A stretch of DNA of 64,000 bases, taken from NCBI RefSeq assembly GCF_000169195.2, contig NC_016023.1, positions 2,046,001-2,110,000 of the forward strand. The letters run 5' to 3'. Positions 17,506 through 27,220 of this stretch are shown here, piece after piece. Within the stretch, counting starts at the first letter, position 1, and each line of letters starts with the position of its first letter. Under the pieces are notes generated by a model that searched no databases, had not been told where the DNA came from, and worked only from the letters and a program-made list of their open reading frames with translations. Made by a program: the position numbers and the translations under genes. The stretch is from Heyndrickxia coagulans 36D1 (GTDB taxonomy: Bacteria; Bacillota; Bacilli; Bacillales; Bacillaceae_C).

Positions 17506-19239
17506 GTGGAACAGGACACGTATTCCATGCCAAATACAGCACCAAAATCGAAAACAAAGCCGAAAAGGAAATTCAATTCCTGGGTTAATAACCCTGTTTT
17601 AGAAGATTATGCATTACGGTATGCGCCGAAATCATTCCGGAAGTGGTCCAGTTTTTCTGTTGCAAGTTCAGCACTCGGTGGGATCGCTTTTTTGGCCGAT
17701 TTTGCAATTGGTGCTTCAATCTCTATCTCTTATGGGTTTACGAATGCATTTTGGGGAATTGTTGCAGCAGCAGTCGTTATCTTTTTAACCGGAATTCCGA
17801 TTGGCTATTACTCTGCCAAATATAATGTGGATATGGATTTACTGACCCGGGGCGCAGGATTCGGATATTTAGGCTCAACATTAACCTCGCTGGTTTATGC
17901 TACCTTTACATTTATCTATTTTTCAACAGAAGGGGCCATTATGGCGCAGGCATTGGAAGTTTATTTTCATCTTCCACTTGCGATTGGTTATTTAGTCAGT
18001 ACGTTAATTGTGATCCCGCTTGTATTGTTCGGAATGACAGCCCTGTCGAAATTGCAAGTGTGGACGCAGCCGATCTGGCTTGTTCTGATGATTGCACCTA
18101 TCCTTGCCATTTTGATGAAAAATCCGCAGGCTTTTAACGCCTGGCTGCACTTCGAGGGCAGTTCGCCGGAGGGGACAGCGTTTAACCCGCTTTTCTTTGC
18201 AATGGCGTCCGGTGTTGTCCTATCGCTTATCACCCAAATCGGGGAACAGGCGGATTATCTTCGTTTTATGCCGGACCAAACGTCCAAAAACCGCAAGAAG
18301 TGGCTATGGGCAGTTATTTTATCTGGCCCGGGCTGGATCATTCTTGGTTCATTTAAACAATTGAGCGGCTCTTTCCTCGCTTCTTATATTGCGCCGAGTG
18401 TCGGACTGTCAAAAGCGAATGAACCGATTCAAATGTTTATCAAAGCGTTCAGCGAGTTTATCCCGGGTACCTTTGTTGTGCTGACGATCGCGACATTTTT
18501 TGTTTTGCTTTCACAGATCAAAATTAATGTGACCAATGCTTATTCCGGTTCATTATCATGGTCCAACTTTTTCTCGCGGCTGCTTCATTTTCATCCGGGC
18601 CGGGTGGTCTGGCTGATCCTTCAGGTTGCTATTGCGATTACTTTGATGGAAGCTGGGCTGTTTGGGTTTCTGAATACCGTTCTTGGCTTTTATTCCAATG
18701 TTGCGGTTGCCTGGGTTGGCGCTATTGTTGCAGATCTTGTGATTAATAAAAAATTGCTGAAAATCAGCCCGCCTTATATCGAGTTCAAAAGGGCCCACTT
18801 GTATAATTTCAATCCGGTCGGGTTCGGCTCTATGATGATTGCTTCCATTGTCTCGATTTTGGCATACTTTGGTGTATTTGGGGCGGTATTACAGGCATTT
18901 TCGCCTTTCCTTTCTCTTGTACTCGCCTTTATCTTGGCGCCAATTATTGCGATTGCCACAAAAGGAAAGTATTACATTGCAAGAGAAAATCCTCTAATGC
19001 AAACCCAGCTCGAAATGGTTGCAGGGGTAATAGTTGAGGATGAAGCGGAAACAGCGGCTGGCAGCAATCGAGCACATCATCATCTTAACAAAAACGGCGA
19101 AGTAACTTGTTCGGTTTGCGGGTTCAATTATGAGCCGATGGACAGTACTTACTGCCCATTTCACAAGGGAATGATTTGTTCGCTTTGCTGCAGTCTGGAA
19201 AAAGATTGTCATGATATGTGTAAGAAGGCCACATCCTGA
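17506..19239 (+). CDS. NCS1-family permease with Cys-rich C-terminal tail
   Basis: A GTG at 17506 is 7 bases from the ribosome site AAGGGGG; an ATG at 17500 sits too close to it. The protein has about 577 residues with some 12 membrane segments and NCS1 features ('[17 protein letters not shown]', '[21 protein letters not shown]'), so it is a proton or sodium symporter of the cytosine/allantoin/hydantoin type. The last 50 residues carry eight cysteines and two histidines (CSVC, YCPFH, CSLCC, DCHDMC), suggesting a cytosolic metal-binding module. I recall similar Cys-rich segments in permease-histidine kinase fusions, but could not check. Between amiE and amiF it probably imports an amide or related nitrogen compound. 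Confidence 0.88.
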   Translation: MEQDTYSMPNTAPKSKTKPKRKFNSWVNNPVLEDYALRYAPKSFRKWSSFSVASSALGGIAFLADFAIGASISISYGFTNAFWGIVAAAVVIFLTGIPIGYYSAKYNVDMDLLTRGAGFGYLGSTLTSLVYATFTFIYFSTEGAIMAQALEVYFHLPLAIGYLVSTLIVIPLVLFGMTALSKLQVWTQPIWLVLMIAPILAILMKNPQAFNAWLHFEGSSPEGTAFNPLFFAMASGVVLSLITQIGEQADYLRFMPDQTSKNRKKWLWAVILSGPGWIILGSFKQLSGSFLASYIAPSVGLSKANEPIQMFIKAFSEFIPGTFVVLTIATFFVLLSQIKINVTNAYSGSLSWSNFFSRLLHFHPGRVVWLILQVAIAITLMEAGLFGFLNTVLGFYSNVAVAWVGAIVADLVINKKLLKISPPYIEFKRAHLYNFNPVGFGSMMIASIVSILAYFGVFGAVLQAFSPFLSLVLAFILAPIIAIATKGKYYIARENPLMQTQLEMVAGVIVEDEAETAAGSNRAHHHLNKNGEVTCSVCGFNYEPMDSTYCPFHKGMICSLCCSLEKDCHDMCKKATS

Positions 19240-19282
19240 GCTTGTTTTGCAATACACATTTGACGATAAAGGAGAGTTGGAT

Positions 19283-20281
19283 ATGGGAAGCATTGGCAGT
19301 ATGTCAAAACCAACAGAAGGGTTTTTAACGGCATTGATTCAATATCCCGTGCCGGTAGTCGATTCGAGAAGTGATATTGATAAACAAATCGAGCAGATTG
19401 TCAAAATGATCCATTCTACAAAAGCAGGTTATCCGGGCGTGGAACTGATTGTGTTTCCCGAGTACAGCACGCAGGGTTTAAATACAAAGAAATGGACAAC
19501 GGATGAATTTCTTTGTTCAGTGCCCGGGCCGGAAACGGATATTTTTGGGGAAGCCTGCCGGAAAGCGGGGGTATATGGTGTTTTTTCACTGATGGAAAAA
19601 GATCCGGATGGCGGTGCGCCTTATAACACGGCAGTTATCATTGATCCGGACGGGGAAATCATTTTAAAGTACAGAAAACTGAATCCGTGGGTGCCTGTTG
19701 AACCATGGCAGGCAGGCAATCTTGGCCTCCCGGTTTGCGAGGGGCCGGGCGGGAGCAAATTAGCTGTCTGTATTTGTCATGACGGGATGTTTCCGGAAAT
19801 TGCCCGGGAAGCGGCATATAAAGGGGCGAATGTATTGATCCGGATTTCGGGTTACAGCACCCAGGTGAATGACCAGTGGATTTTGACAAACCGTTCAAAT
19901 GCATGGCAAAACCTCATGTATACGATGTCCGTCAATCTTGCAGGTTATGACGGCACATTCTACTATTTCGGGGAAGGGCAGGTATGCAATTTTGACGGCA
20001 CAACTTTAGTACAGGGGCACCGCAATCCTTATGAAATTGTAACAGCGGAAATTTATCCGAAATTAGCAGATCAGGCAAGAGTGGATTGGGGGCTTGAAAA
20101 TAATATTTACAACCTTGGGTCAAGGGGCTATGTTGCTACGCCGGGGGGTGTGAAGGAGAATCCATACACTTACATCAGGGACTTGGCTGAGAACCGCTAC
20201 AAGCTTCCCTGGGAGGATGAGATTAAGATCAAGGACGGCTCCATATACGGATATCCAGTGCAAAATCCTGTAAAGAGCTGA
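19283..20281 (+). CDS. amiF: Formamidase
   Basis: The ATG at 19283 has the ribosome site AAAGGAGA at the right distance; the open frame continues upstream into the permease end but without a start signal. The 332-residue product has the Glu60-Lys132-Cys165 triad ('VFPEYSTQG', '[10 protein letters not shown]', 'AVCICHDG') and matches the AmiF subgroup by length and by 'NQWILTNRS'-type segments. It converts formamide to formate and ammonia. It is paralogous to amiE in the same operon, and the pair resembles the amiE/amiF set of Helicobacter, but here with a carrier between them. Confidence 0.93.
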   Translation: MGSIGSMSKPTEGFLTALIQYPVPVVDSRSDIDKQIEQIVKMIHSTKAGYPGVELIVFPEYSTQGLNTKKWTTDEFLCSVPGPETDIFGEACRKAGVYGVFSLMEKDPDGGAPYNTAVIIDPDGEIILKYRKLNPWVPVEPWQAGNLGLPVCEGPGGSKLAVCICHDGMFPEIAREAAYKGANVLIRISGYSTQVNDQWILTNRSNAWQNLMYTMSVNLAGYDGTFYYFGEGQVCNFDGTTLVQGHRNPYEIVTAEIYPKLADQARVDWGLENNIYNLGSRGYVATPGGVKENPYTYIRDLAENRYKLPWEDEIKIKDGSIYGYPVQNPVKS

Positions 20282-20293
20282 GTGTAAAAAAAA

Positions 20294-20323
20294 GGGGGTG
20301 CTGGAAAATTCCAGCACCCTTTT
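20294..20323 (+). terminator. Terminator of the amidase operon
   Basis: GGGTGCTGG and CCAGCACCC form a 9-bp GC-rich stem followed by TTTTGG. Confidence 0.85.
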
Positions 20324-20348
20324 GGTTTATAATTCGGAAAATTTCATC

Positions 20349-20377
20349 TTGATCAAAATATTTTCTTGTTGTATGAT
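20349..20377 (+). promoter_or_regulatory. Sigma-A promoter of the urease operon
   Basis: TTGATC (20349-20354), a 17-base spacer and TATGAT (20372-20377). A TATAAT at 20430 lies too close to the ribosome site to serve as -10. Confidence 0.65.
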
Positions 20378-20379
20378 GA

Positions 20380-20396
20380 TGTTAACTGAAATAACA
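20380..20396 (+). promoter_or_regulatory. Candidate GlnR/TnrA nitrogen-control box
   Basis: TGTTA-N7-TAACA matches the TGTNA-N7-TNACA consensus of the Bacillus nitrogen regulators. It overlaps the expected transcription start, a position that favours repression, as GlnR does at the B. subtilis urease promoter. Confidence 0.65.
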
Positions 20397-20446
20397 TTTA
20401 ATTGTTAATTTTTTAACGCTTGATGTTTTTATAATGAGGAGGCGTT

Positions 20447-20752
20447 ATGTTGAAACTCACCCCTAGAGAAACCGAAAAACTCATGATTGTGGTAGCGGCG
20501 GATCTTGCCCGCAGGCGGCAGAAACGAGGATTAAAGCTGAACTACCCGGAAACTGTCGCCCTCATTACATATGAAGTGATGGAAGGGGCAAGAGACGGGA
20601 AGACAGTGGCAGAACTAATGCAATTCGGGGCAACAATTTTAAAACAGGAAGACGTCATGGAAGGCGTCGCGGAAATGATTCCTGACATCCAGGTTGAGGC
20701 GACATTTCCGGATGGCACAAAACTGGTCACGGTTCACAATCCGATCCGATAA
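20447..20752 (+). CDS. ureA: Urease gamma subunit
   Basis: The 101-residue protein shows the conserved UreA start '[11 protein letters not shown]', '[14 protein letters not shown]' and the C-terminal '[14 protein letters not shown]'. It is one of the three structural subunits of the nickel urease that hydrolyses urea to ammonia and carbamate. The ATG at 20447 follows GAGGAGG. ureB begins 15 bases after its stop. Confidence 0.97.
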   Translation: MLKLTPRETEKLMIVVAADLARRRQKRGLKLNYPETVALITYEVMEGARDGKTVAELMQFGATILKQEDVMEGVAEMIPDIQVEATFPDGTKLVTVHNPIR

Positions 20753-20766
20753 AGGAGGTGCCCGAA

Positions 20767-21111
20767 TTGATCCCAGGCGAGTACATATTAAAAAATGAAC
20801 CGGTTGTCTGTAATTCAGGACGGAAGACGACCCGGATCACCGTGACGAATCGCGGTGACAGGCCGGTGCAGGTCGGTTCACATTTTCATTTTTATGAAGT
20901 AAACCGGGCGCTTGTGATGGACCGTGCTAAAGCGTACGGTATGCATTTGAATATCCCTGCGGGTACGGCTGTCCGGTTTGAGCCGGGGGATGAAAAAGAA
21001 GTGGAGCTGGTGGCGTTTGCTGGAAAAAAAGAAGTTTACGGCCTGAACAACCAGACAAACGGCACGCTTAAAAAGTCCTACGGTGTGATGTCAAGGGTTA
21101 AAAACAAGTGA
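20767..21111 (+). CDS. ureB: Urease beta subunit
   Basis: The TTG at 20767 is 8 bases after AAAGGAGG and gives the classic N-terminus '[12 protein letters not shown]'; an apparent GTG at 20758 lies within the ribosome site. The 114-residue product contains '[21 protein letters not shown]' type UreB sequence. It forms the urease structural core with UreA and UreC. An IS110 element follows, separating it from ureC. Confidence 0.95.
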   Translation: MIPGEYILKNEPVVCNSGRKTTRITVTNRGDRPVQVGSHFHFYEVNRALVMDRAKAYGMHLNIPAGTAVRFEPGDEKEVELVAFAGKKEVYGLNNQTNGTLKKSYGVMSRVKNK

Positions 21112-21230
21112 ATTGGAAATTTTGTTGGCTCTATGTCGTAAAAATGGCAATACTGAACTAAGCCTCCAGATAATTGGAATAATCTGGAAGTTTTCAAGTT
21201 CAGGCTATCGATGATGGTTACCTGGTTACC

Positions 21231-22454
21231 TCATCGCGTCACCTTCTTTTTCGGCGCATAAATTTGATCGTTGCGGAGCAGCGCATCGATCAGGCGCACC
21301 AGTTTTCTTGCCGTTAAGACGAGGGCGCGTTTGTGTGAGTGCTTATGCACCTCACGATATTTCTTTTGGTAAAAGGCGCGGTACTCAGGTTCGTGTCGCC
21401 GGACCAGATTGGCAGCCTCAACCAGGTAATACCGGAGATAACGATTGCCTGTACGCGCAAGCATTTTGTCATCAGCCTCAAAATCACCCGATTGGTGGCG
21501 GGGCCAGAACAATCCAGCAAATTTTGCGATCGCGGCTTGGTCGTCAAAGCGCTCAATGTCGCCGATTTCAGCGAGAATCCCAGCACAGCTCACCGGGCCT
21601 ATTCCCGGAATGGTCTGGAGGGTATTCGGGATTCCATCAAGAACGCGGGCAATCGCCTTATCCAAATCCTTGATTTGGCGTTTAAGATGCCGGATGATCT
21701 CAATAGAACTGCCCAGGACCAAGTCAATCGAATCCTCCACACATTTAGAAAGCCGGTAAGAGGACCGGGCAGCTTTTTGGATGGATGCGGCCAAATCCTC
21801 GGGATCGCTAAAGCGGCCATGGCCTTTGGTCTGGAGATACATCGCTAAGTCCTCTAGAGGCATTTGGGCAATTTCATCGAGGCTATAGGCCTCAAGCAAA
21901 AATTCCGTTATGGCATGGCCGAAGACCGGTGTATCCACTTCAAGGTTAAAGGCACTGAATTTGAAAAACAGATGATTCAAAAATACCTGTTGTTCCCGGG
22001 TTAAACTTTGAATCAGGTGATAGCGCATCCGTGTTAACCGTTGAAGGGCAAGGTATTGTTCTGACTGAATCACGGATTTCGGCAATCTCCCGAAACGCAA
22101 GCGGTCCGCAATTACCCAGGCATCTTTGGGATCGGTCTTGTCCATCTCGGCATAAGCCTTTTTGAAATTTCTCACCAGCTTCGGATTCAGGGTAAACACC
22201 TTTGTACGACGCTGTTTCAGCTCGGGATCTTCATGGAAAAACATTGCCGGGTGCCAACTATACACAGATGTGGCCTCCATGGCGATCTGGATGGTGTCAT
22301 CCGCCTCCGCATGTTGGAGGATGGCGTCTCTTAACTCAGAGGCACCGGGAAGATTGTTTGTCACCGTTTGGGTGGCCAACGTTTCCCCCATTCCATCCAT
22401 CAGGCAGGCATCGAGGTTTTTGGAGCTCACGTCAATACCGACAAATAAGGGCAT
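21231..22454 (-). CDS. IS110-family DEDD transposase
   Basis: The 407-residue protein begins 'FVGIDVSSKNLDACLMD', the first Asp motif of the RuvC-like DEDD domain, with further acidic residues in 'AMEATSVYSWH' and 'DKTDPKDAWVIADRL'. The C-terminal half carries the Transposase_20 motif 'LQTIPGIGPVSCAGILAEIGD' with the nucleophile serine in that segment. IS110 recombinases are guided by an RNA made from the element end. Ribosome site GAGAGGAGG precedes ATG 22454. The gene appears full length. Confidence 0.93.
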   Translation of the reverse strand: MPLFVGIDVSSKNLDACLMDGMGETLATQTVTNNLPGASELRDAILQHAEADDTIQIAMEATSVYSWHPAMFFHEDPELKQRRTKVFTLNPKLVRNFKKAYAEMDKTDPKDAWVIADRLRFGRLPKSVIQSEQYLALQRLTRMRYHLIQSLTREQQVFLNHLFFKFSAFNLEVDTPVFGHAITEFLLEAYSLDEIAQMPLEDLAMYLQTKGHGRFSDPEDLAASIQKAARSSYRLSKCVEDSIDLVLGSSIEIIRHLKRQIKDLDKAIARVLDGIPNTLQTIPGIGPVSCAGILAEIGDIERFDDQAAIAKFAGLFWPRHQSGDFEADDKMLARTGNRYLRYYLVEAANLVRRHEPEYRAFYQKKYREVHKHSHKRALVLTARKLVRLIDALLRNDQIYAPKKKVTR

Positions 22455-22469
22455 ATGATTTCCTCCTCT

Positions 22470-22680
22470 CTGTATTGGGATCGATGGAATCGGACGCTTC
22501 GGGATATCCCCAGATGGCTTGCCGATCTGTCAGCCTCGCGTATGAGAACTCATCCGGGCCGTGGGCTGCCTGGAACTGCTCATTTCCAGCACGGAGATCC
22601 GGAGGAACGGCCTACGGGTTAGACGTTCAAGCAAGAACCTGGGGATGCAGACTTTTCGAGTAGTCAGGCTACAAGGAGGG
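22470..22680 (-). ncRNA. Candidate IS110 bridge RNA region
   Basis: This 210-base, GC-rich, non-coding stretch lies directly upstream of the transposase on the same strand, the place where IS110-subgroup elements encode the bridge RNA. It contains stem-loop potential such as CTGGAA with TTCCAG around 22575-22594. The exact ends and the target- and donor-binding loops were not resolved. Confidence 0.5.
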
Positions 22681-22685
22681 GAAGC

Positions 22686-22865
22686 ATTGACCCAAACGAT
22701 CCTAAGACCATTATCCGGGAACATCGCGAAGCGTCCAAGTCCGAACTTGTATTCCGGGCGAGCCCGGAATACAAAATCTTATATTCACTTGTCAATGAGC
22801 AGCAGAATGAACTGGAAATTGACATCCACTTTGGATTTAAACTTATTATACGAGGAGGGGGAAGC
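22686..22865 (+). pseudogene. Protein-like reading-frame remnant before ureC
   Basis: In the ureC frame the 60 codons ahead of its ATG stay open and read like protein ('[17 protein letters not shown]', '[16 protein letters not shown]'). The stretch starts near AAGGAGGGG (22674-22682) and a TTG at 22687 that is one base out of frame. It could be a frameshifted small gene or a fragment carried by the IS. I do not recognise the family. Confidence 0.35.
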
Positions 22866-24575
22866 ATGACTTTTTTAATGCCGCGCAGGCAATATGCGGA
22901 TATATTCGGCCCCACTACCGGAGATGCGATAAGGCTTGCGGATACAGAGTTGTTTATAGAGATTGAAAAAGATTTTACCGTGTACGGGGATGAAGTGAAA
23001 TTCGGCGGCGGCAAGGTGATCCGTGACGGGATGGGTCAGCATCCGCATGCTTCAAGCGATACCAGCCCGGACCTTGTTTTAACGAATGCCATTATTTTGG
23101 ATTATACAGGCATCTATAAAGCGGATATCGGGATAAAAGACGGATTTATTTCAGCAATCGGAAAGGCGGGCAATCCGCTCTTAATGGAAGGTGTCGATAT
23201 CACAATCGGTGCGTCAACTGAAGTGATTGCCGCGGAAGGGATGATTGTAACAGCAGGCGGGATTGATGCGCATATTCATTTTATCAGCCCGCAGCAAATT
23301 GAAACGGCGCTTGCATCGGGCATTACAACGATGATTGGCGGCGGGACCGGGCCTGCAACCGGAACGAATGCGACAACGTGCACGCCGGGGCCTTGGAATC
23401 TTCACCGGATGCTTGAGTCTGCAGAAGCCTTCCCGATGAATCTCGGATTTCTTGGCAAAGGAAACTGTTCGGCAGAAGCGCCACTAAATGAACAAATTGA
23501 AGCCGGCGCCATCGGGTTGAAACTTCATGAAGACTGGGGATCGACAGCTTCTGCAATTAATACATGCCTGAAAGTGGCGGACCGTTATGATGTGCAGGTG
23601 GCTATTCACACAGACACCTTAAATGAGGGAGGATTTGTCGAGGACACGCTTAAGGCAATCGGGGGCCGTGTCATCCATACATACCATACGGAAGGCGCAG
23701 GCGGTGGGCATGCGCCGGATATCATTAAGGCAGCAAGTTATCCGAATATTTTGCCCTCATCCACCAATCCGACCCGCCCGTTCACCGTCAATACATTGGA
23801 AGAGCATCTCGATATGCTAATGGTCTGCCACCATCTCGATGCTAATATCCCGGAAGACATCGCGTTTGCAGACTCACGGATCCGGAAAGAAACTATTGCT
23901 GCGGAAGATATTCTCCATGATATAGGGGTGTTCAGCATGATTTCGTCCGACTCGCAGGCAATGGGCCGTGTCGGAGAAGTGATTATGCGAACGTGGCAGA
24001 CTGCCGACAAGATGAAAAAACAGCGCGGCAAACTCCCGGAGGATACAGGCATCGGGGATAATTTCCGGGCCAAAAGATATATCGCCAAGTACACGATTAA
24101 TCCGGCTATTGTTCACGGCATTTCCGACTATGTCGGATCTGTTGAAACCGGGAAGTTCGCCGATCTCGTCCTCTGGCATCCTGCTTTTTTCGGTGTTAAA
24201 CCGGAACTGATTTTAAAAGGCGGGATGATTGCTTACAGCACGATGGGCGACCCGAACGCGAGCATTCCGACGCCCCAGCCGGTCCTCTACCGCAATATGT
24301 TCGGCGCGTTCGGAAAAGCAAAGCAAAAGACCTCCCTGACATTTGTGTCAAAGGCGGCTTACAATAAAGGCATACACCGTGAACTTGAGTTAAACAAACA
24401 GGTGAAGCCGGTGAAAAGCATTCGCCAATTATCCAAACAAGACCTGCCGTATAACGACAAGACACCGAAAATTGAAGTAGACCCGCAAACGTATGAAGTG
24501 AAAGTGGACGGGGAGCTGATGACGTGTGAACCGGCTGAAACCGTCCCGATGGCGCAACGCTACTTTTTGTTTTAA
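22866..24575 (+). CDS. ureC: Urease alpha (catalytic) subunit
   Basis: The 569-residue product has the normal length and every active-site residue: the nickel-binding His136 and His138 in 'GGIDAHIHF', the carbamylated Lys219 and His221 in 'GLKLHEDW', His in '[13 protein letters not shown]', 'GGGHAPDII', the flap 'MVCHHLD' and the Asp in '[10 protein letters not shown]'. It holds the dinuclear nickel centre that hydrolyses urea. A strong ribosome site (GAGGAGGGGG) precedes the ATG. It now lies behind an IS110 insertion rather than directly after ureB, yet is intact. Confidence 0.97.
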   Translation: MTFLMPRRQYADIFGPTTGDAIRLADTELFIEIEKDFTVYGDEVKFGGGKVIRDGMGQHPHASSDTSPDLVLTNAIILDYTGIYKADIGIKDGFISAIGKAGNPLLMEGVDITIGASTEVIAAEGMIVTAGGIDAHIHFISPQQIETALASGITTMIGGGTGPATGTNATTCTPGPWNLHRMLESAEAFPMNLGFLGKGNCSAEAPLNEQIEAGAIGLKLHEDWGSTASAINTCLKVADRYDVQVAIHTDTLNEGGFVEDTLKAIGGRVIHTYHTEGAGGGHAPDIIKAASYPNILPSSTNPTRPFTVNTLEEHLDMLMVCHHLDANIPEDIAFADSRIRKETIAAEDILHDIGVFSMISSDSQAMGRVGEVIMRTWQTADKMKKQRGKLPEDTGIGDNFRAKRYIAKYTINPAIVHGISDYVGSVETGKFADLVLWHPAFFGVKPELILKGGMIAYSTMGDPNASIPTPQPVLYRNMFGAFGKAKQKTSLTFVSKAAYNKGIHRELELNKQVKPVKSIRQLSKQDLPYNDKTPKIEVDPQTYEVKVDGELMTCEPAETVPMAQRYFLF

Positions 24576-24587
24576 GGAGAGAACCAG

Positions 24588-25037
24588 ATGATTATTGAAA
24601 AAGTGATTGGAAATGTAGAAACTTTGGAGAGTAAAGGTTTGCATGTGGAACGTGTGTACATGAACAGCGATGACCTGCTGAAACGGATCAAACGCGCCGT
24701 TACGGACCACGGAAATGAACTCGGCATCCGTTTAAAAGAAAACCAGGAACTGCATGACGGCGATATTTTATACATGGATGATCGCAATATGATTGTCATT
24801 TCGGTTTTGGAGGACGATGTGCTGACTATCACACCGCAGTCAATGAAACAAATGGGGGAAATCGCCCATCAACTCGGAAACCGGCATTTGCCGGCCCAAT
24901 TTGAAGCAAACGATATGATTATTCAGTATGATTACTTGGTGGAAGAATTGCTTGAAGGGTTCGGGATCCCGTACCGGCGGGAGAAACGAAAGATGAAGCA
25001 GGCGTTCCGCCATATCGGGCACCATCATGATGCATAA
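24588..25037 (+). CDS. ureE: Urease nickel metallochaperone UreE
   Basis: The 149-residue protein has the UreE N-terminal peptide-binding domain and the C-terminal metal-binding domain, with a short histidine-rich tail (HIGHHHDA) for nickel. It delivers nickel to the UreDFG-apourease complex. It starts 13 bases after ureC behind AAGGAGAG and overlaps ureF by 11 bases, so the accessory genes are translationally coupled. Confidence 0.94.
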   Translation: MIIEKVIGNVETLESKGLHVERVYMNSDDLLKRIKRAVTDHGNELGIRLKENQELHDGDILYMDDRNMIVISVLEDDVLTITPQSMKQMGEIAHQLGNRHLPAQFEANDMIIQYDYLVEELLEGFGIPYRREKRKMKQAFRHIGHHHDA

Positions 25038-25713
25038 CTGGTATCCGCTTATCCAACTCTGTGACTCCAATTTCCCATCAGGTGCCTTTTCACACTCGCT
25101 CGGTTTTGAAACTTTTTTTCAAAAACACCGCCTGGAGGACCGGGAGCATGTTGAAAAAGCAATTTCTGTCTACATACGCAGGCAGCTTGCTTTTACAGAC
25201 GGCCTGGCCTGCAAGCTTGCGTATGAAGCGGCAGAAAAAGAAGATCTCCAAACGGTTGAGGAAATTGGCAGCATTTTGTTTTCATCCTGCCTTGCTGAAG
25301 AGTCGCGGGAAGCGGGCCGCAGAATGGGAGAGCGGATGGCAAAGGTTTGTGCGGAATTGTATCCTTCATCGTTGCTGTCAATTTATTTGGAAGGGATCGT
25401 GGACAAAAGGCTGTACGGTCATCCGGCGATTGTATTTGCACTTGCCGGGTTTAGCATTCAGGCACCGAGAGAAGCGGTTACCGGCGTCTGTCTGTTTTCG
25501 GCTGTATCCGCGCTTGTGCAAAATGCTGTCCGCGGAATTCCGATCGGGCAGACGGACGGCCAGCGGATTTTAACCAATATCCAGCCGGCAATTGATGAAG
25601 CGCTTGGCGTGATTTCAACTTGTACAATAGATGATCTCGGCATAAGCTGCCCGGGGCTTGAAATCGCCCAGATGCAGCATGAAAGACTTCATGTGCGTTT
25701 GTTTATGTCTTAA
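25027..25713 (+). CDS. ureF: Urease accessory protein UreF
   Basis: The 228-residue all-helical protein carries the UreF signatures '[18 protein letters not shown]' near the start and '[14 protein letters not shown]' near the end. UreF acts with UreD and UreG as the GTPase-controlling scaffold in nickel insertion. It overlaps the end of ureE. Confidence 0.94.
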   Translation: MMHNWYPLIQLCDSNFPSGAFSHSLGFETFFQKHRLEDREHVEKAISVYIRRQLAFTDGLACKLAYEAAEKEDLQTVEEIGSILFSSCLAEESREAGRRMGERMAKVCAELYPSSLLSIYLEGIVDKRLYGHPAIVFALAGFSIQAPREAVTGVCLFSAVSALVQNAVRGIPIGQTDGQRILTNIQPAIDEALGVISTCTIDDLGISCPGLEIAQMQHERLHVRLFMS

Positions 25714-25747
25714 TGTCTTAATTTTTCATAAAAAGGGAGATGTACTT

Positions 25748-26362
25748 ATGGAACCGGTTCGGATTGGCATCGGCGGCCCGGTTGGCGCCGGAAAAACCAT
25801 GCTTGTTGAAAAATTAACAAGGGCAATGCAGAATGAGTTCAGCATGGCCGTTGTCACAAATGATATTTATACAAAAGAGGATGCAATGTTTTTGGAAAAA
25901 AACAGTATCCTCCCGAAAGATCGGATCATCGGCGTTGAAACGGGAGGCTGCCCACATACAGCGATCCGTGAAGATGCCAGCATGAATTTTGCGGCAATTG
26001 ATGAGCTAAAAGAGAAGCATCCGGATTTGGATTTGATTTTTATCGAAAGCGGCGGAGATAACCTCGCAGCGACGTTTAGCCCGGAACTGGCCGACTTTTC
26101 CATTTATATTATTGACGTGGCGCAAGGGGAAAAAATACCCCGTAAAAACGGGCAGGGGATGATCAAATCCGATTTATTTATTATTAATAAAATTGATCTG
26201 GCCCCGTATGTCGGTGCGGACCTTGAGGTAATGAAACGGGATACGATTGCGGCAAGGGGGGAGAAGGCAAATATATTCACGAACTTAAAAAATGAAACCG
26301 GGCTTGAAGAAGTCGTGGCCTGGATTAAGCAAAATGCGCTGCTGTATGGATTAGAGTCATGA
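25748..26362 (+). CDS. ureG: Urease accessory GTPase UreG
   Basis: Started at ATG 25748 behind AAAGGGAG, the protein has 204 residues. The P-loop 'GGPVGAGKT' is near residue 9, and '[16 protein letters not shown]' supplies the Cys-Pro-His nickel site; '[11 protein letters not shown]' is the G4 motif. It hydrolyses GTP during nickel delivery. Its end overlaps ureD by 4 bases (ATGA). Confidence 0.96.
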   Translation: MEPVRIGIGGPVGAGKTMLVEKLTRAMQNEFSMAVVTNDIYTKEDAMFLEKNSILPKDRIIGVETGGCPHTAIREDASMNFAAIDELKEKHPDLDLIFIESGGDNLAATFSPELADFSIYIIDVAQGEKIPRKNGQGMIKSDLFIINKIDLAPYVGADLEVMKRDTIAARGEKANIFTNLKNETGLEEVVAWIKQNALLYGLES

Positions 26363-27177
26363 ACTGGACAGGCAGGCTTGAAATAGAAGCAGTAAAAAAA
26401 CAGAAGAAAACGGTTCTTTCCTCTTGTTACCAGGAAGGCGCTTTTAAAGTGAGCCGCCCGATTTATCTGGATGAAGGCATGCCGCTTATTTATTTCATTC
26501 ATGTTGGCGGAGGCTATGTGGACGGGGACAACTATTATACGGCACTGAAACTCGGGGAGGGAGCCCGAATGACCGCAACAACACAAGCATCTGCAAAAGT
26601 GTACAAAACGCCGGTGCAACCGGTAGCGCAAAAGACGGTTTTCCATTTAAAAAGCGGCAGTGTCTTTGAATATTTGCCGGATCCGCTCATTGCTTACGAA
26701 GGCGCCCGGTTTGTACAGGAGACTGAAGTCCGGATGGAACCCGGTGCAAGTTTGTTCTACCGGGACATGATTACCCCTGGATGGGAGCGGAACGGCCGCT
26801 TTTTTACATATGATTGGATCCGTTCGAAATTAAAGGTATGGATGGATGGATCGCTTATTTTATTTGATCATTTAAATTTAGAGCCGGACCGGGGGATTGG
26901 CGATATATTGCAAATGGACGGCTTTACACATCTTGGCACATTTGCCGTTGTCCATCCGCTGGCTGGAAGGAAATTTCTTGAGGCACTTTATGAAAAGCTT
27001 GAAAAAGCCGGCGCCGGCCTGAAGTTCGGTTTGTCGTGTCTGCCTCCCGGGTACGGTGTGATGCTGCGGGTAATGGGCTACAATACCGGATTAGTTGAAC
27101 GGTTTATGAAAACTGCCCATTCATTTGCAAGGGCTGAACTGCTTCATAAAGACAAGCTGTTTTTAAGAAAATACTAG
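26359..27177 (+). CDS. ureD: Urease accessory protein UreD
   Basis: The 272-residue beta-rich protein has UreD landmarks such as '[13 protein letters not shown]' and '[16 protein letters not shown]'. It binds apourease directly and recruits UreF and UreG. It is last of the accessory genes, in the order C-E-F-G-D, and overlaps ureG. Confidence 0.94.
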   Translation: MNWTGRLEIEAVKKQKKTVLSSCYQEGAFKVSRPIYLDEGMPLIYFIHVGGGYVDGDNYYTALKLGEGARMTATTQASAKVYKTPVQPVAQKTVFHLKSGSVFEYLPDPLIAYEGARFVQETEVRMEPGASLFYRDMITPGWERNGRFFTYDWIRSKLKVWMDGSLILFDHLNLEPDRGIGDILQMDGFTHLGTFAVVHPLAGRKFLEALYEKLEKAGAGLKFGLSCLPPGYGVMLRVMGYNTGLVERFMKTAHSFARAELLHKDKLFLRKY

Positions 27178-27220
27178 TCAGATATATTTCCGGTTAGCAG
27201 GATGAAAGGAGTGGTATTAA

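Larger units (their letters stand above)
21150..22680 (-). mobile_element. IS110-family element inserted between ureB and ureC
   Basis: A complete IS110-type transposase gene lies antisense to the urease genes. IS110 elements lack clear terminal inverted repeats, so the ends given are approximate: somewhere in 21112-21230 on the left and 22460-22860 on the right. The longer non-coding flank lies upstream of the transposase, as in the IS110 subgroup. Confidence 0.8.

Noticed and set aside
20430-20435. TATAAT as -10 of ureA
   Set aside because: Transcription would begin inside the ribosome site; the TTGATC/TATGAT pair further upstream fits better.
20758-20766. GTG start of ureB at 20758
   Set aside because: It overlaps the AAAGGAGG ribosome site; TTG 20767 gives the conserved UreB N-terminus.
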